DNA of 64,000 nucleotides, taken from assembly GCA_963678675.1 (NCBI GenBank), contig OY783197.1, positions 4,498,400 through 4,562,399 of the forward strand, written 5' to 3'. Origin of the DNA: Xiphydria camelus. Lineage: Eukaryota; Arthropoda; Insecta; Hymenoptera; Xiphydriidae. The position numbers and the translations under genes are program-made. The notes below the pieces were generated by a model. The model was given only the letters and a program-made list of their open reading frames with translations. It was not told the origin of the DNA and ran no database searches. Below are positions 10,101 to 21,000 of this stretch, one piece after another (position 1 is the stretch's first letter; every line of letters starts with the position of its first letter).

Positions 10101-13100
10101 TACAAAGAAGAATTTTGATGTTTCACATCTAACAGGCGCCCCATGACGCCCGGTCAATATTTTGTTTCGTATTCGCTCTTTTCTGTTCTTCTTGCATCAC
10201 TTTCTCTGTTTTTTCTACTTTTTTTAAATGTTATTTTTAAACGTGCTAACCAATGATCAATCCTCATGCTTTCATTAATGAGGGTAAATACTGCTTCGTA
10301 CACCGATACAGTGAGCGTGTAGTAGTAAGTGGGGAAGCTAGCACTCGGTAAAAGCCGATGCGTCCCGAGTTTAGCGTATTGCCGCTCCAGCGTCCGGACC
10401 CCTAACGTCATCGCCACGCTAACAGTCGTTCTCACCGCCGTAGCGCGGCATAAGATGTTTCACATCAAAAAATATTTCTTAAAAAGTGGTTTGCTTTAGA
10501 GGATAGGCAGGGATATTTAATACATGTTTTCAAGGCCATTTTAAGGTCAATGTTTTTTTCTTTAAATGGAAACCTATATTTCTTTGAATAAATTCTGAAT
10601 CTAAACCTAAAAACAGATAACTTTATCTGAAAGATTTTTTATTAGACTTCAAATTTCTTAAATAATTCTTTGCGGTTGAAGAAAATATGAAGAGTCGTAA
10701 ACATAAGATTCATATAACAGTAAGTAAATATTTTACTGAACGCTACTTAATTGACAATGTTTTTTCGTCAAATTAATGTAACAAGTGCTCAAAACGATGT
10801 CCTTCCACTTCAATGTATTTCTGAAGACGCTTAATAAAAGACACGTGAGAGCGTAATGCAGTTTCTGCATCGATAATTCTACAAGCATGTTTGATACGTT
10901 CTTTCATATCTGCAGGAGCTTCTTTTTTTATGAGACTTCTTGAAAGAAAATGTATATCAGGGTATACCAATTGCTCCTGCAGATACGAAAGAACGCATCA
11001 AATATGCTTGTATAAATATCGATAGAGAAACTGTATTGCGCTCTCATGCGCCTTTTATTCAGCATCTTCAGAAGTGCATTGAAATGGAAGGACATTATTT
11101 TGAAAAATTACCATAATTATTTGATGAAAAAACATTGTTAATTAACTAGCGTTCAGTGTTACATTTACTTACTGTTACTATGAATATTATGTTTATGACT
11201 GCGTATTTTCTTCAATCGCCAGGAATTATTTAAGAAATTTGAAGCTAAATAAAAAACCTTTGAGGCAAAAGCTATCTGTTCTTAACTATAGATTAAGAAT
11301 TTGTTGAAAAATTAAAGGTTTCCATTTAAAGAAAAAATATTGACCTTGAGATGGCCCTGAAAATGTCTACTAAATGAAGAATAAAATATGCGGTTCTCTT
11401 TCCCCTTCTAAAGCAAAACAATAACTTTCATAAGAAATATTTTTTTCTAAAATGCGTTATTTTACAGATATTCATGCGTCTCAATTTAAATCCCTCACTC
11501 TATTTAGTGATATATTATAATATATAATTATATAATATTATCTTATCTGTGCAGCACTTATTAATATAAATAAATAATAATATATTATAAATGCTGGAGG
11601 CGAGCTATCGAGTTTTTCGACTTTCATAATTACTATTTAATTATTATGTAATTGTAATATTATATAAACAATATATAATATTATAACAGATTATATTATT
11701 ACATAGATAATGTATCATAATAATGAGAGCTGAAGGACTCGATAATTCACTGCAGCACTTATGCCAATCAAATTAATACCTGTCGGGAGAATCAGAAGTC
11801 GTGTCCAAGGAATAGTCGATGCTTTCCTCAGCGATGCCATTTTCCTCGATGACGTAATTAGCTCTCGTGCCCATCGGCATCGTCGTCAGGGGAGAACACC
11901 GCTCCAAATTAAAAGATGACACCATCGACCTCGGCACCACCCTGTCCACCACTTCCGTCCTATTCAAGGACGACTCCCACAACTTACAAGCTACGTCCGA
12001 AATCGTTACACCGCAGCTTTCGACGCGAGTACCCAAACCGCAGAGGATGACTTCATCACCAATCAACAGCTCTGTCTCTGCGGTTGGTCGATCAGGAAAT
12101 TCTTCGATATTGGCATCAAGTGCGGCGTCCTTTGCAGCTTCACCGATCATCACTACCATGTCCTCGTAAATCGGATAAGGCTCGCTCGTATCGGGACCAG
12201 TCCTGAAGCCTCTCTCGACATTATCAGGGTTGAAAGAGAATGCCCTTCTCAACGCATCCTCTGTCGAGTCTTCAACGGAACTTCGTTCTTCCGCTGGTCG
12301 TCGTCGCTGAAGATGGTCGACGGCTCGACGAGTGTCGAAGCTGACGCCATTCCTCGCGGTAAAGTTGTTACTAGTTTTCGCAGTGAGAAAACTACTTCGA
12401 GGAGGAAAGGACCAGTCGATCCGTACGATCGCTTCCAGCATGCTCTTTACGACCTTCTTCCATCGGGGTTCTCCGTGGCTCTCTGCTTCAAGAATCCCAT
12501 CAGCGTCGTTTCCTCGTCGAAGGAAGACTTGGACCATACGTTCATCTTCTCTTGCCGCTTCCGCAAAATCTACGAATGATGTCGAAGGACTCTCCGAGCT
12601 TCTCGCGGTGATAAGTTCGATCGTGTTTGCTTCAGGATCTCTCAAGGCCGTTCCGACGGGTGACATCGATGACTCTGATCGTCGATGCATCCTCACATCC
12701 TCTTTGGCCGGAGTTCTATCGAGATCTCGGCCCTTCTGCGTACCCTCTATCTCCTTGCAGGACGGCGAAGAGACGTCCTCGATGACGGTCACGTCGTTCT
12801 TTGGCTTAGCGTATTTGGATTGAGGCTTTCTTGAAGTCATCCGAGCCCCGGTCGCCTTGATTTTCAGTAATTCTTGCCTCAGCTGACTGCCATCGTACGA
12901 GTCCAGCAAATCCAAGATCGCCGCAGCCTCTCTGGCATTCATCTTTGGCAGGTGCGTTAAAGTTGCCGGCGGGCTGGAAGAGATGCAGTTGTCAGATGGT
13001 GCGGAGGCTCGATGGACTGACGAGTATTTCGCCGATTGCGATGTGGGCCTTGATCTCGTGTACCTCCTCGTTCCTCGTTCATGGGAACTCGATTGATTCT

Positions 13101-16100
13101 CGTCGTTCAACGTTTCCATCCGTGACGGGAGCTGATGTTGTAGACCCCACTCGCTTCCAAGGTCGTTCGAAGTGGAAGGACGATCACGCTCCGCGCTGCG
13201 GTGCTTCCTTAACTCCATCTCTCGTTTGTACTTCATCAGAGTCTTCTCGTTGTAAGCTCTGAGAGCTTGCAACTCTCTCGCTTCCAATTCCTTCGTTGAG
13301 TAGTGACGCCTGCTCAGTTTTAAGAGACGCTCGGCGTTCTTCGAACTCTTCCAGCCTCTATAACTCGAGTCAAGAAGCTGCTTTCTCGACGTCGAAGTCA
13401 CAAGATTGACCTTCGATTCGAGAACGGTTGTTCGTAATCTCGCAGGAGGTTCGAACGAGAGAGTGACCTCTTCGTGGTCCGGAGGATGTGCAATTTGGGG
13501 TGATCCAATCACTTTAACATTATCGACATCGATGTTGGGTGGCTTCGAACCGCTCTTCGACTTGCTATCCTTGTTGTTCGAAGGTAGCTTGACTGGAATC
13601 CAGCTTTCAATATCTTCGTCTTCCTCTTTTCTCTCCTTCTCGATGGCGGGTTTCACTGCTGTGCTCGAGTTCTCGTTAAAAGATTTTTCAGAAGACGTTT
13701 TCAATGCATTTTCGAGGCTCCAATCGACCTGGTAGGATCTTCGTGTTAGGTCCCATTGACCATATCGACTTTGAGGTCTGCCATTCTCTGGCTCATCAAA
13801 ATATTCAGAGTACTTCTTCCGTTTGTTATCTTTCCTCGGGGTACTCAATCCTGAAGACTCTATCAAAGGTTCTCGAGAATATTCGCTATTCTTCGACTTC
13901 CAAGGACATTCCGGTAGATCGTACAACGAGACTGGTTCTTCCGTTGCACTCTCGTAATGTGCACTTCGGTTTCTTCTGCTCGACTCTTCCCTGAAATAGG
14001 TAGGACCTGTTTTTCCGACGTCAGAAGAGGCTCTGTCTGACTCGACTACGTCGAATCGATGAATGGAATGATTTTCGTTACTATCTTCGAGTTGTGTCCG
14101 AATTCCCAAGTTCGTCGAGAAGTTTCTTCTGCTGCCAGAAGCTTCACGGTGAAGAAGTCTGCTTCTAAATACTCGTTCATGGCTATAATCATCAGAATTC
14201 ACCTGCGCACCGAAACTTCTAGTCAGAACCTTCGTCGAATGCTCGTCGTAGAAGCTGAAGCCACTCTCGTGGACGGAAGTGAGATTCGTTTGCGTATTTC
14301 TGTCGCATCTGCTCAAATTTTCCGTTACTTTCTTTGGTTTAGAAGCAGAATCTTGGTCCAATTCCGATGAGAAATCATCGCCTTTCATTAATTCGACGTC
14401 CTCCTCTTCGTTTTCGACGTGGTGATCGACGATCGTTTGAGGATCACTGGAAGGTGAGTTTCCATCGATGACCTGTGTCAAAGTTCTCATCGGGATGTTG
14501 GGGAACCTGATCTTCCAAAGGGCTGCCTTCGCCCTGTCGAAAATGCTTGGCTGGTCATTCAAGTGCGACGCTGAGACGAGTTGCCGCTCTTCCGGAACTA
14601 CTTCAGAAGATGAGAAAAGTTCTTGACTTGGATTTATCTCACTGGAACTGGATGTACGAAGGTTCGCGTGGTTCGAAGGACAAGTACGTGGAGTAGGATC
14701 TGGAGGAAGGTCATTCACGATGCGTCCGCCTTCTTGTCCTGGCGTAACGACTGCATTTAGTTCCTTTCCAATATCGGCTCGATATAGGCGTTCCTTCCTT
14801 TCGAAATTATCCTCAGCCGAACTCTGTCCTCTTTTCGTCGGAAGTTTTGATACTGAAGTTTGAAGAACCGGTAAAACGATGAGAAATCTTTGCAACATGC
14901 CGTTCACGAGTTGCATACTTTGAAATCGTAGCATTGCTGAAGAGGATGGCTTACGATGAATTATTTTGCCATGTCGAACTGCGTAATTGGCAGAGGTCGA
15001 ATTCTCGTCCGAAGCCCACGTTGGGTATTCCACATCTTCGTCGTGAACATTCGAATGAAAGTAATCACAATTCTTCATCATAAAATTGGGAGTGAGAAAC
15101 TTCGAGCGAAGCGTCAGTTTCTCTAGATCCTCCATTTCGATTTCTTTCGCTCTGGATACCGTCTTCTCTTCATCACTATGAACGGCTTCGGATTGGTCGA
15201 GGTCATCAGCCACTGCGTGGCCGTTATCATCGACTTCTCGAAGACCACCCCGATCATCTGTAAAAAAGTCGTCATCTCTTCGTTCGGCGACTGGACATTG
15301 ACATATGTGCGACGTTGACAGGTCATCGGGTTCATCCTCTTCGGGTTCTTCCTCAGAAGGCACGCTTTCATGATCCACGTCATTTCGACGATCCCATGGC
15401 GCAGAGGCGATGAGAAGCGAAGACTCGGCATCGTTCTCTAGACCATCAACGTTATCTCTCGTCCCTGCCGACGTGGTACTAGGGTCCTCCCACCTGTTAC
15501 GAATCTTCCTCACGTTCTCAACGTCCGCACGCGTTATTCCAAGCATCTTCATGGCTTTTTCGACAGGCGTGAGATGAAGATCATCCGTAACCATCAAGTC
15601 ATCATCGGCACCTTTGGAGTCCCGACTCGTCGACGTTCGTATGGTGATCAGAGACTTGGAATACTTCGCACCGACATCCATCAGTGAACGGTAAGACGAC
15701 TCGTCGAGGCTGATGACGCTGTTGATCTTCCGACAATCGTCAATCGATGCTTCCATCAAAGACGAATCATCCAGAGGGTCACCAGCTCTGTTGACCAAAG
15801 GTAGGCGCTTCGAGCCGTCGACATTGTCGATCGACATTACGTAGCTTCGATTGTGTTCAGAGTCGACCAGCTTTAAATAGTAGGTGTAAACCGCTCGCCA
15901 GGACACAATTGAAGGAACTAAAACGATATGAATTCGAGCCGATTGAGATTGCCCTTGCGACCAGAATCAGAAGTACTCGGTTGATTACGAAGTGCTTCCG
16001 CTCACTCGTAAGTATCATTTCGACGAGGAGAAATTCGCATGCTACAAGACTGGAGCCTTGCGTCCAGCAGACATGACTACCAGCTACAATGACTATGAAT

Positions 16101-16251
16101 TCCATTACGAAGTTTCTCACAGCCGCCAGGCATAGCCAAGGCAGTAACCATCTGGGACCATTCCGCGCCAGGATCGGGTACAGCATCGTCAGGTACAGCA
16201 TCATGTATATGGGCGCAGTGATGTTTCGAATCAGCTCCACCACCGATAGTA
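7104..16251 (-). CDS. Long disordered protein with hydrophobic N-terminal part; 5' end not found
   Basis: Three exons in transcript order: 16251-16006, 15917-11780 and 8700-7104 (stop TGA). Introns are 88 bp (GTGAGC...TTTTAG, phase 1) and 3.1 kb (CGACAG|GTATTA...ATTCCAG, phase 2); both junctions keep frame. About 1,990 residues are visible. The first exon begins after an acceptor (AATTAG) without a start codon, so at least one upstream exon is missing. Residues 1-110 contain about three hydrophobic stretches (IYMMLYLTMLYPIL, WLLPWLCLAAV with FVMEFIVIVAG, VACEFLLVEMIL) ending at YTYYLKLVDSEHNRSYV. The rest is low-complexity, Ser/Glu/Asp/Arg-rich and probably disordered. A folded-looking segment follows the second junction (ALYEEWMKCVLEKI, GEFEVDISYDIEGT, MDELMYIISFALLPEVRRL). 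I do not recognise the family. A long open reading frame with correct splicing argues that it is real. Confidence 0.8.
8774..9306. mobile_element. Foldback element with a second element nested inside
   Basis: Outer inverted ends: TATCGTCCCCTTAATAC...CTCGAATTTTCGGTATT at 8777 and AATACCGAAAATTTGAATTACCTAGTTGGAGCATGAAGGGGGCGATA at the right, allowing mismatches. It lies in the 3.1-kb intron of the gene above. Confidence 0.65.
8831..9090. mobile_element. CACATGCGTAGGAAAAGGGG-ended MITE
   Basis: Nearly perfect 30-bp inverted ends, CACATGCGTAGGAAAAGG with GGTATAAGTCGA at the left and their complement at 9056-9086. About 255 bp, no coding sequence, inside the 8774-9306 foldback. Confidence 0.8.
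9429..9676. mobile_element. TGTGGCGA-type element, copy 1
   Basis: Begins TGTGGTCTCCATC and ends GGTCGCCACA. The body (GGCGGAGCGTTTCGTCC, CCCGTGGACTCGTCAGTAAGG, GACGCTCTGTGGTCC, GGCCGAGAGGGTCG) matches the copy at 40711-41127, but this copy lacks the 134-bp insertion seen there. Confidence 0.8.
9718..10152. mobile_element. Foldback element with arms of about 200 bp
   Basis: Left arm CAGGCGTCACGGGACGCCTGTTAGATG...GAAACATC pairs with GATGTTTCACATCTAACAGGCGCC at the right. Pairing continues through GGACGCGTGGTCCAT, ATTTATGACTGTGATACTATTAAAC and TTTATCGCGAGACGGAACAGCGACC to a short central loop. Confidence 0.85.
10218..10330. mobile_element. Half copy of the 41.7-kb foldback element
   Basis: TTTTTTTAAATGTTATTTTTAAACGTGCTAACCAATGATCAATCCTC with the following CTTTCATTAATGAG matches 41768-41835. 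The matching second arm is absent here. Confidence 0.65.
10773..10970 (-). pseudogene. mariner-type transposase C-terminal fragment (minus)
   Basis: Encodes a tail with MKERIKHACRIIDAETALRS, FIKRLQKYIEVEGHRFEHL. This matches the usual C-terminal helix of insect mariner-like transposases (KERIR...RCIEVNGxHFEHL style). There is no catalytic domain. It belongs to the left arm of the palindromic remnant. Confidence 0.6.
10963..11116 (+). pseudogene. mariner-type transposase C-terminal fragment (plus)
   Basis: Head-to-head with the minus copy. Reads APADTKERIKYACI, TVLRSHAPFIQHLQKCIEM, EGHYFEKLP and a stop. The two fragments share most residues, so one element has been joined to an inverted copy of itself. 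Confidence 0.6.
11117..11772. other. Right arm of mariner remnant, then AT-rich intron sequence
   Basis: To 11505 this is the mariner right arm. From 11506 to 11772 it is AT-rich intron with many TATAAT-like palindromic pieces. No gene seen. Confidence 0.6.
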
Positions 16252-16392
16252 CTAATTATTATCGTCAAATCATTACATGTGTTACGATAGATTATAGCGC
16301 ATTATCAGATATCTCAGAGGTGTTTGTTTTAATACACGCCAGTAAAACGGGTTGCACATCAGTAGGTGCATACCGTCTGTCCTGGTTTTCTC

Positions 16393-16753
16393 CCAAGGAG
16401 AAATGGCAAGTCAAATTGACGTCTGAATGACATCCACACTGAGAGCAAAAGTTATTTGTCATTAATAAGTGTATGATTGATTATAGTAAAAAAAAATGTT
16501 TTTCGGCTAAGTAAATATATATAAATTTTTAGAGAATATCTTTTTCATTCAAACAAAAATAGAGTAATAGCTAACGAATATTCCCTTGGCCCAAAACAAA
16601 TATTTCTTTCGCCAAAATCAAGTATACGTATATAACTAATAAGTAAAGTATACGTATTAACTATAAATAAACTACATTTTCAGTGCACATGACATCCCCT
16701 TAAGTCAGGGTGACATGATTTAGACGACATCTCGACTAACCATTTCTCCTTGG
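16393..16753. mobile_element. PAL3 MITE split by another element
   Basis: CCCAAGGAGAAATGGCAAGTC to CATCCACAC on the left; ACATGACATCCCCTTAAGTC to CCATTTCTCCTTGG on the right. The two halves make one normal PAL3 when the 246 bp between them are removed. Confidence 0.85.
16439..16684. mobile_element. ACTGAGAG-ended AT-rich MITE inside PAL3
   Basis: ACTGAGAGCAAAAG at the left and TTTTCAGT at the right, AT-rich interior, no coding sequence. CAC lies on both sides and may be the target duplication. The ends resemble the larger ACTGAGAGAAATA element at 26440. Confidence 0.55.
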
Positions 16754-17015
16754 CCTGTAATTTCGTTGTAATGCCGATAGACGAGATCCGATTCAAATGA
16801 AACTATCAGTTCAAGGAATATCAGTCATCTCGTCAGTGGTAAAAGTGACGAATGCCCCGATATAATTTCAATACTCGTTTATGTTTTTTCAAATAATCGA
16901 GGAAATAAACGTAAGAGTGGTGCCATTTGATTCAGATTTTGGCTATCGGTATTACCACGAAGTTACAGAAAAATTCAGAAGACAGGATGCCAGCACCAAC
17001 TAACATAATTTTTTC

Positions 17016-17961
17016 GGTTAGATTCGCTTATGAAAGGTAAAAAACGACTAAAACTGCCAAAATGAAAAATGGAAACGTTAAAAGTAAAAGGGCCTAAGTG
17101 CTGGCGGATACGCCTATTTGGCATTATCTTTTGCGACATTTTTTATTACAAATGCCAGAAGGGCATATCCGTCACAGTCGAAAAATCTCTACTGATTGAA
17201 TTAATCTTCGAAAAGCTTATGTAACACAACGCATGGCATTAGTGGCTGTTAATTGGAATATAATTTGATAACCCGCAATAAAACAATCGTTCAAATATTA
17301 GCAAAATGAAAAATATCATTCCAAACGTGACCACGGAATAATTGTTTATGATATTCATTAGACTACGCTATACTATGCCGTTCTGAGCTATATGGAATTC
17401 ATTTTCAATTTTTATATTTCATATTACGTTATTTAACTATTCACAATATTTTTCTTATTAACATTACTTTTACCACTGATCGAAAATTCAGTAGAAAAAG
17501 CGCTGAAAGACCGCCCCAGCCATCACGAGTGAATAAAATTAATTTTTGGCGGATACGTCCTTTTGGCTTTAGTAAATGTGAAATTTCAATCAAGATAATA
17601 CCAAAAGGGCATATCCCCTGACATATTCGCCCTTTTGCTTTCAGTTTTTTGATTTTTGATTTTGTCATATTTATGTTTATGTCCGACAAAAGAATCATTC
17701 GCAAAGTTATAAGCGCGTTTTTCTTTACTGTACTATGACGTCATCGAGAGGCCAGAGAGAGACGCATTTATGTCGAGCAATGAGTGGTAAAATAAGGTCG
17801 GAAATAAAAAGTAAAAAATACGGGTTAGATAATTTTTTATAAATTTTTCAAATTAAAAAAAGAGTAGTTAGAGAACCGAATTTTGTCAATCGAAAGTCCC
17901 TCGAAAGGTTGTCGCGAATTTTGTAGCCGCCCCTATAATCAATCTCACCGCGATAAAGATA
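17016..17961. other. AT-rich repeat region with a roughly 570-bp TIR-like element
   Basis: AAAAGGGCCTAAGTGCTGGCGGATACG (about 17085) recurs inverted as GACATATTCGCCCTTTTGC near 17620-17640. GGCGGATACGTCCTTTTGGC (17548) is a third, direct copy of the motif. This suggests a foldback element at about 17080-17660. No gene was recognised. Confidence 0.4.
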
Positions 17962-18300
17962 TGCCTCGTATTTGGTTTAAAACACGCCAGTGCTGTTCGC
18001 TGTAGTTTCCTGTAATTCAGTGGTAATACGGACAATCAAGATTGGAATCAAATAACACTGTTTACGTTTGTTTCCTTGATAATTCAAAAAAAGATGCAAA
18101 CTATATCGGAGCCTCTGTCACTTTAACCACTAATGAGACGATCGACATTTCTCAGACTGATAATTCTATTCGATTCGGATCTTGGCTGTCAGTATTACCA
18201 CCGAATTATAGAAAACCACAGTGGAGGAGATGCACCGACCGATATGCAACCAGTTGCACTCGAAGTACGAAGTATTCTGGAGCGTCTGGTACGGGACCCT
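17962..18300. mobile_element. PAL2 element, diverged copy
   Basis: Begins CCTCGTATTTGGTTTAAAACACGCC and holds TTTCCTGTAATTCAGTGG, AATCAAATAACACTGTTTACG, GATCTTGGCTGTCAGTATTACC and GATGCACCGACCGATATGC. The right end runs into the PAL3 below. Confidence 0.7.
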
Positions 18301-18410
18301 AAAAACAAATGGTAAGTCAACTTGACGTCCAAATGACATCCACACGACGTCCCTTTAAATCAGAACGACCTCATTTGGCCGTCATCTCGACTTACTATTT
18401 CTCCTTGGGA
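18301..18410. mobile_element. PAL3 MITE abutting PAL2
   Basis: AAACAAATGGTAAGTCAAC to TTACTATTTCTCCTTGGG; internal GACGTCCAAATGACATCC and CCTTTAAATCAG. Confidence 0.8.
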
Positions 18411-19114
18411 CTTCTCTAAAGACATTAGGACCTCAAAGAGGACTAACTCGTTTTCATCCAGTCACCAATCGGGGATAAATTCCATATCTTCTGCAACTGA
18501 TGCGAACAGCTGAAAGGTCGCCAGTCCATCGCGTTAGTGACCTTTAGAAAGAACCGTAGTCGATTTTTACACCGTCATTCCGAGATCGGTCCGGTTGTTC
18601 GACCTACCAGCCCGAAGAAGGTGAAGATCAACAATTCGGTTTGGGCTGAAATTCCGCTTATTCTTCCGATGAACGTAGGCATGAGGAACGTCATCTATCG
18701 ATCCGGCTGACGGCTCACGAAATGTTCGTTCCGATTGAACATCCTGATTGTTATCTTCCGATTCTTCGATCGCATGGAAAATAACGCGACGAGGAAGATA
18801 TTTTTTTCGAGATCCGTGCGGATGTTAATTTTGGCAAATCGGACCAAATCTGTCGACTTTCCGCTGGTTCCGCGGCAGTCGACTGATACAATAAAAAAAA
18901 AGAGCAACGAAAGATATTGGGAGTTCTCCATTTACGACAAATACCGATAGGTACTATGTCGCACTTTCCATTAGACTCATAGACTCAACCCATGACCTCC
19001 GGAACATTAAGGTGCCTGTCTTCAGGTTTTCTCACACCTTTAGGGTGGCAGCAGTGCCTCGGACTTACGCCCTAATATTATAAAATAAAACCTATAGTTT
19101 AAACTATATCTCCA
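18411..19114. other. No recognisable gene
   Basis: Mixed-composition sequence. A minus-strand frame at 18931-18695 starts with a hydrophobic leader (SLLFFFIVSV), but nothing after it resembles a protein family and no splice partner was found. It could hold an upstream exon of the long minus-strand gene; that is not supported. Confidence 0.4.
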
Positions 19115-19965
19115 TTTCCAAATAGTTTTATACACAAACTATTTTTCACCAATTTTATACAACCATCAACACATCTATTGCAGCGTTTCTTGTAAATAAA
19201 CGACCAGATTATGTATTATTCAACGGTGAAAATCGCGAGTGAGTTGACAAGCAAATTGACAGCCGCGCGATACTTTTAACAATATTAGGTTCCTCGAATA
19301 CTTACGCTAAAATCGGGCTGCTTTGTGTTCCGCGAACCATCCTCAGACATGCAGGAATATACAAAATTCACTGTGTTCATATTTTTTCATCGCGAGTTAT
19401 CGCTTGACAAAGATCCCATACTGTCAGGAGTATCCCCTGAGAAGCATCTTTCAAAACTGTTTAGTGCGAACACTTTTCACGTAATGTCAAGAGGTCGCTG
19501 CATGTATGAAACAAAAAGCTGCTCATTGAAAATAAAAAGATTCCTTTTCACCCAATGACAATATGGCGATCATACATGCAGCGACTCGATAACGTCATGT
19601 GAAAAATACTCGTACTAACGGTTTTGAAGGAAGGTGTTTATCAAACTACACCTGACAGTACAGGATCTTTGTCAAATGATAACTCACAATAAAAAAATTT
19701 AAACACACAGTGAAGTGAATTTTTCCGCATGCCCGAGGGTTGCTCGCGGAACGCAATTCAGTCTGATTTTAGCGTAAGACTCGAGAAACTTAATACTGCA
19801 AGAAGTATCGTGGCTGTCAATTTGCTTATCAACTCCCTCGCGATTTTCTCACCATTGAATAATACATTTTTTGGTCGTCTGTTTACAAGAAACGCTGCAT
19901 TACGATGTGTTGATGATTGTGTAGAATTGATGAAAAATAGTTTGAGAGTATAAAAATATTCGAAA
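19115..19965. mobile_element. Large foldback element with arms of about 400 bp
   Basis: TTTTATACACAAACTATTTTTCACC at the left pairs with the tail ATGAAAAATAGTTTGAGAGTATAAAA. Pairing continues through CATCAACACATC, GCAGCGTTTCTTGTAAA, TTGACAGCC, TTCCGCGAACC, GACAAAGATCC and CATGCAGCGAC towards a centre near 19540. The short open frames inside are arm sequence, not genes. Confidence 0.85.
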
Positions 19966-20639
19966 TTCCATTTTTTTAAATTAAACTTGAGTTGCGAAAG
20001 TGGCCCTCAGACTTTTTTTTTTTCATGACAATACATACATTAACATTTGCACGATTACCAATTTTTTTGCGAATCGTTTGATGGTCATTTGATGGTAATT
20101 GGTAGTTTATTCGCGATATTTGATAATCATCAAATTTTTTTGAGAACACGAAAAATCGAAATCCATTTTAATTTGGCGCGCTTGGTACCAAGCTCGCATG
20201 CGCATTAGAGCCCAATAGACCCCTAGATGCCATAATTAATTAATAATTCGAAATTAAATAATTGCCTAGACTAACAATCACCACCAAACGATTCTGCGTT
20301 GAAATTAATTGAATTCGATATAAAATAGTAGGTATTAATGAACAGCCAAGTTCCGTATCAAAAATAATCTTTTTCTTTTTAAATCGGCTGACCACCAAAC
20401 GTTTAAACCAGACTACCAATCACCACTAAACGACCACCAAACGATTGAGAAAGAAATTTTGAAAAAGTGTCAATTTAGAGAAGCTAACGTCCCGGAGGTG
20501 AACCCATGATCCTACTGGGTTCTAACAGAGTGTGCGACACAGGGCGGTGCAGTGTCAGTCTGTGTCGCAAAGAAAGTCCTTGCAGCGACTTCGGTATTTC
20601 GACAAATAGAGAGCTTCTCGATCTCTCTCATAAATAATA
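19966..20639. other. AT-rich intergenic sequence with short repeats
   Basis: Contains ACCACCAAACGATT-type repeats at 20280-20450 and a small hairpin around GATTACCAATT/AATTGGTAG (20053-20105). No gene was recognised. Confidence 0.5.
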
Positions 20640-21000
20640 GAAATAACAGAACGATTTTGATCAAATTCAGTAAATCGACAGATGTAAGTGTTAGGACCCT
20701 TCGATTCAATTTTTGTGACGATTCACTACTTTGTTTAAGAAATATAAAATAACTATGTAAGTAAGGAATCATCACAAAAATTTAACTAAAGGGTCCTTTT
20801 ATACCATCGGTTCAGAAATAAAAAAGATTTGCTGCTACTCGTAAGATTCTGCGTTAAATAAGCATTAATTAAAAAATTCATCTTATATTTCTTATACAAA
20901 GTAACGAATCGTGAAAATTTAACTGAAAGATCCTAACACTTATACATAGGTATCTGTGGATTTATCGAATTTGATCAAAATCGTGCTGTGTGTTAATTCC
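20640..21000. mobile_element. Foldback element
   Basis: ACGATTTTGATCAAATTCAGTAAATC at the left pairs with GATTTATCGAATTTGATCAAAATCGT at the right. Arms include GTAAGTGTTAGGACCC and GATCCTAACACTTATAC, with extra partial copies (AAATTTAACTAAAGGGTCC) between. Confidence 0.75.

Larger units (their letters stand above)
9331..11505. mobile_element. Palindromic mariner-type remnant, heavily interrupted
   Basis: Left end GGTGAAACATTTAAATTGAGAC (9331) and right end GTCTCAATTTAAATCCCTCAC (11478-11498) are inverted. The left arm breaks off near 9405 and resumes near 10465 with AAAAATATTTCTTAAAAAGTGG. The interval between holds other elements. The two arms meet near 10965 and each carries the C-terminal part of a transposase gene. 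Confidence 0.6.
16296..17015. mobile_element. PAL2 element interrupted by PAL3, itself interrupted
   Basis: The PAL2 left part (GAGGTGTTTGTTTTAATACACGCC, GTGCATACCGTCTGTCCTGG) stops at 16392 and resumes at 16754 with CCTGTAATTTCG and GAGATCCGATTC. The right part reads GATTTTGGCTATCGGTATTACC and GACAGGATGCCAGCACC. Confidence 0.75.

Noticed and set aside
12313..14370. Several plus-strand open frames opposite the long disordered gene
   Set aside because: The minus strand is open for over 4 kb and has matching splice sites; the plus frames are short Ser/Arg-rich shadows.
18695..18931. Minus-strand frame with hydrophobic leader as a missing first exon
   Set aside because: No donor in the right phase to join the exon at 16251, and the rest does not look like protein.
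19325..19953. Two plus-strand frames of 75 residues or so
   Set aside because: They are the arms of a large foldback element.
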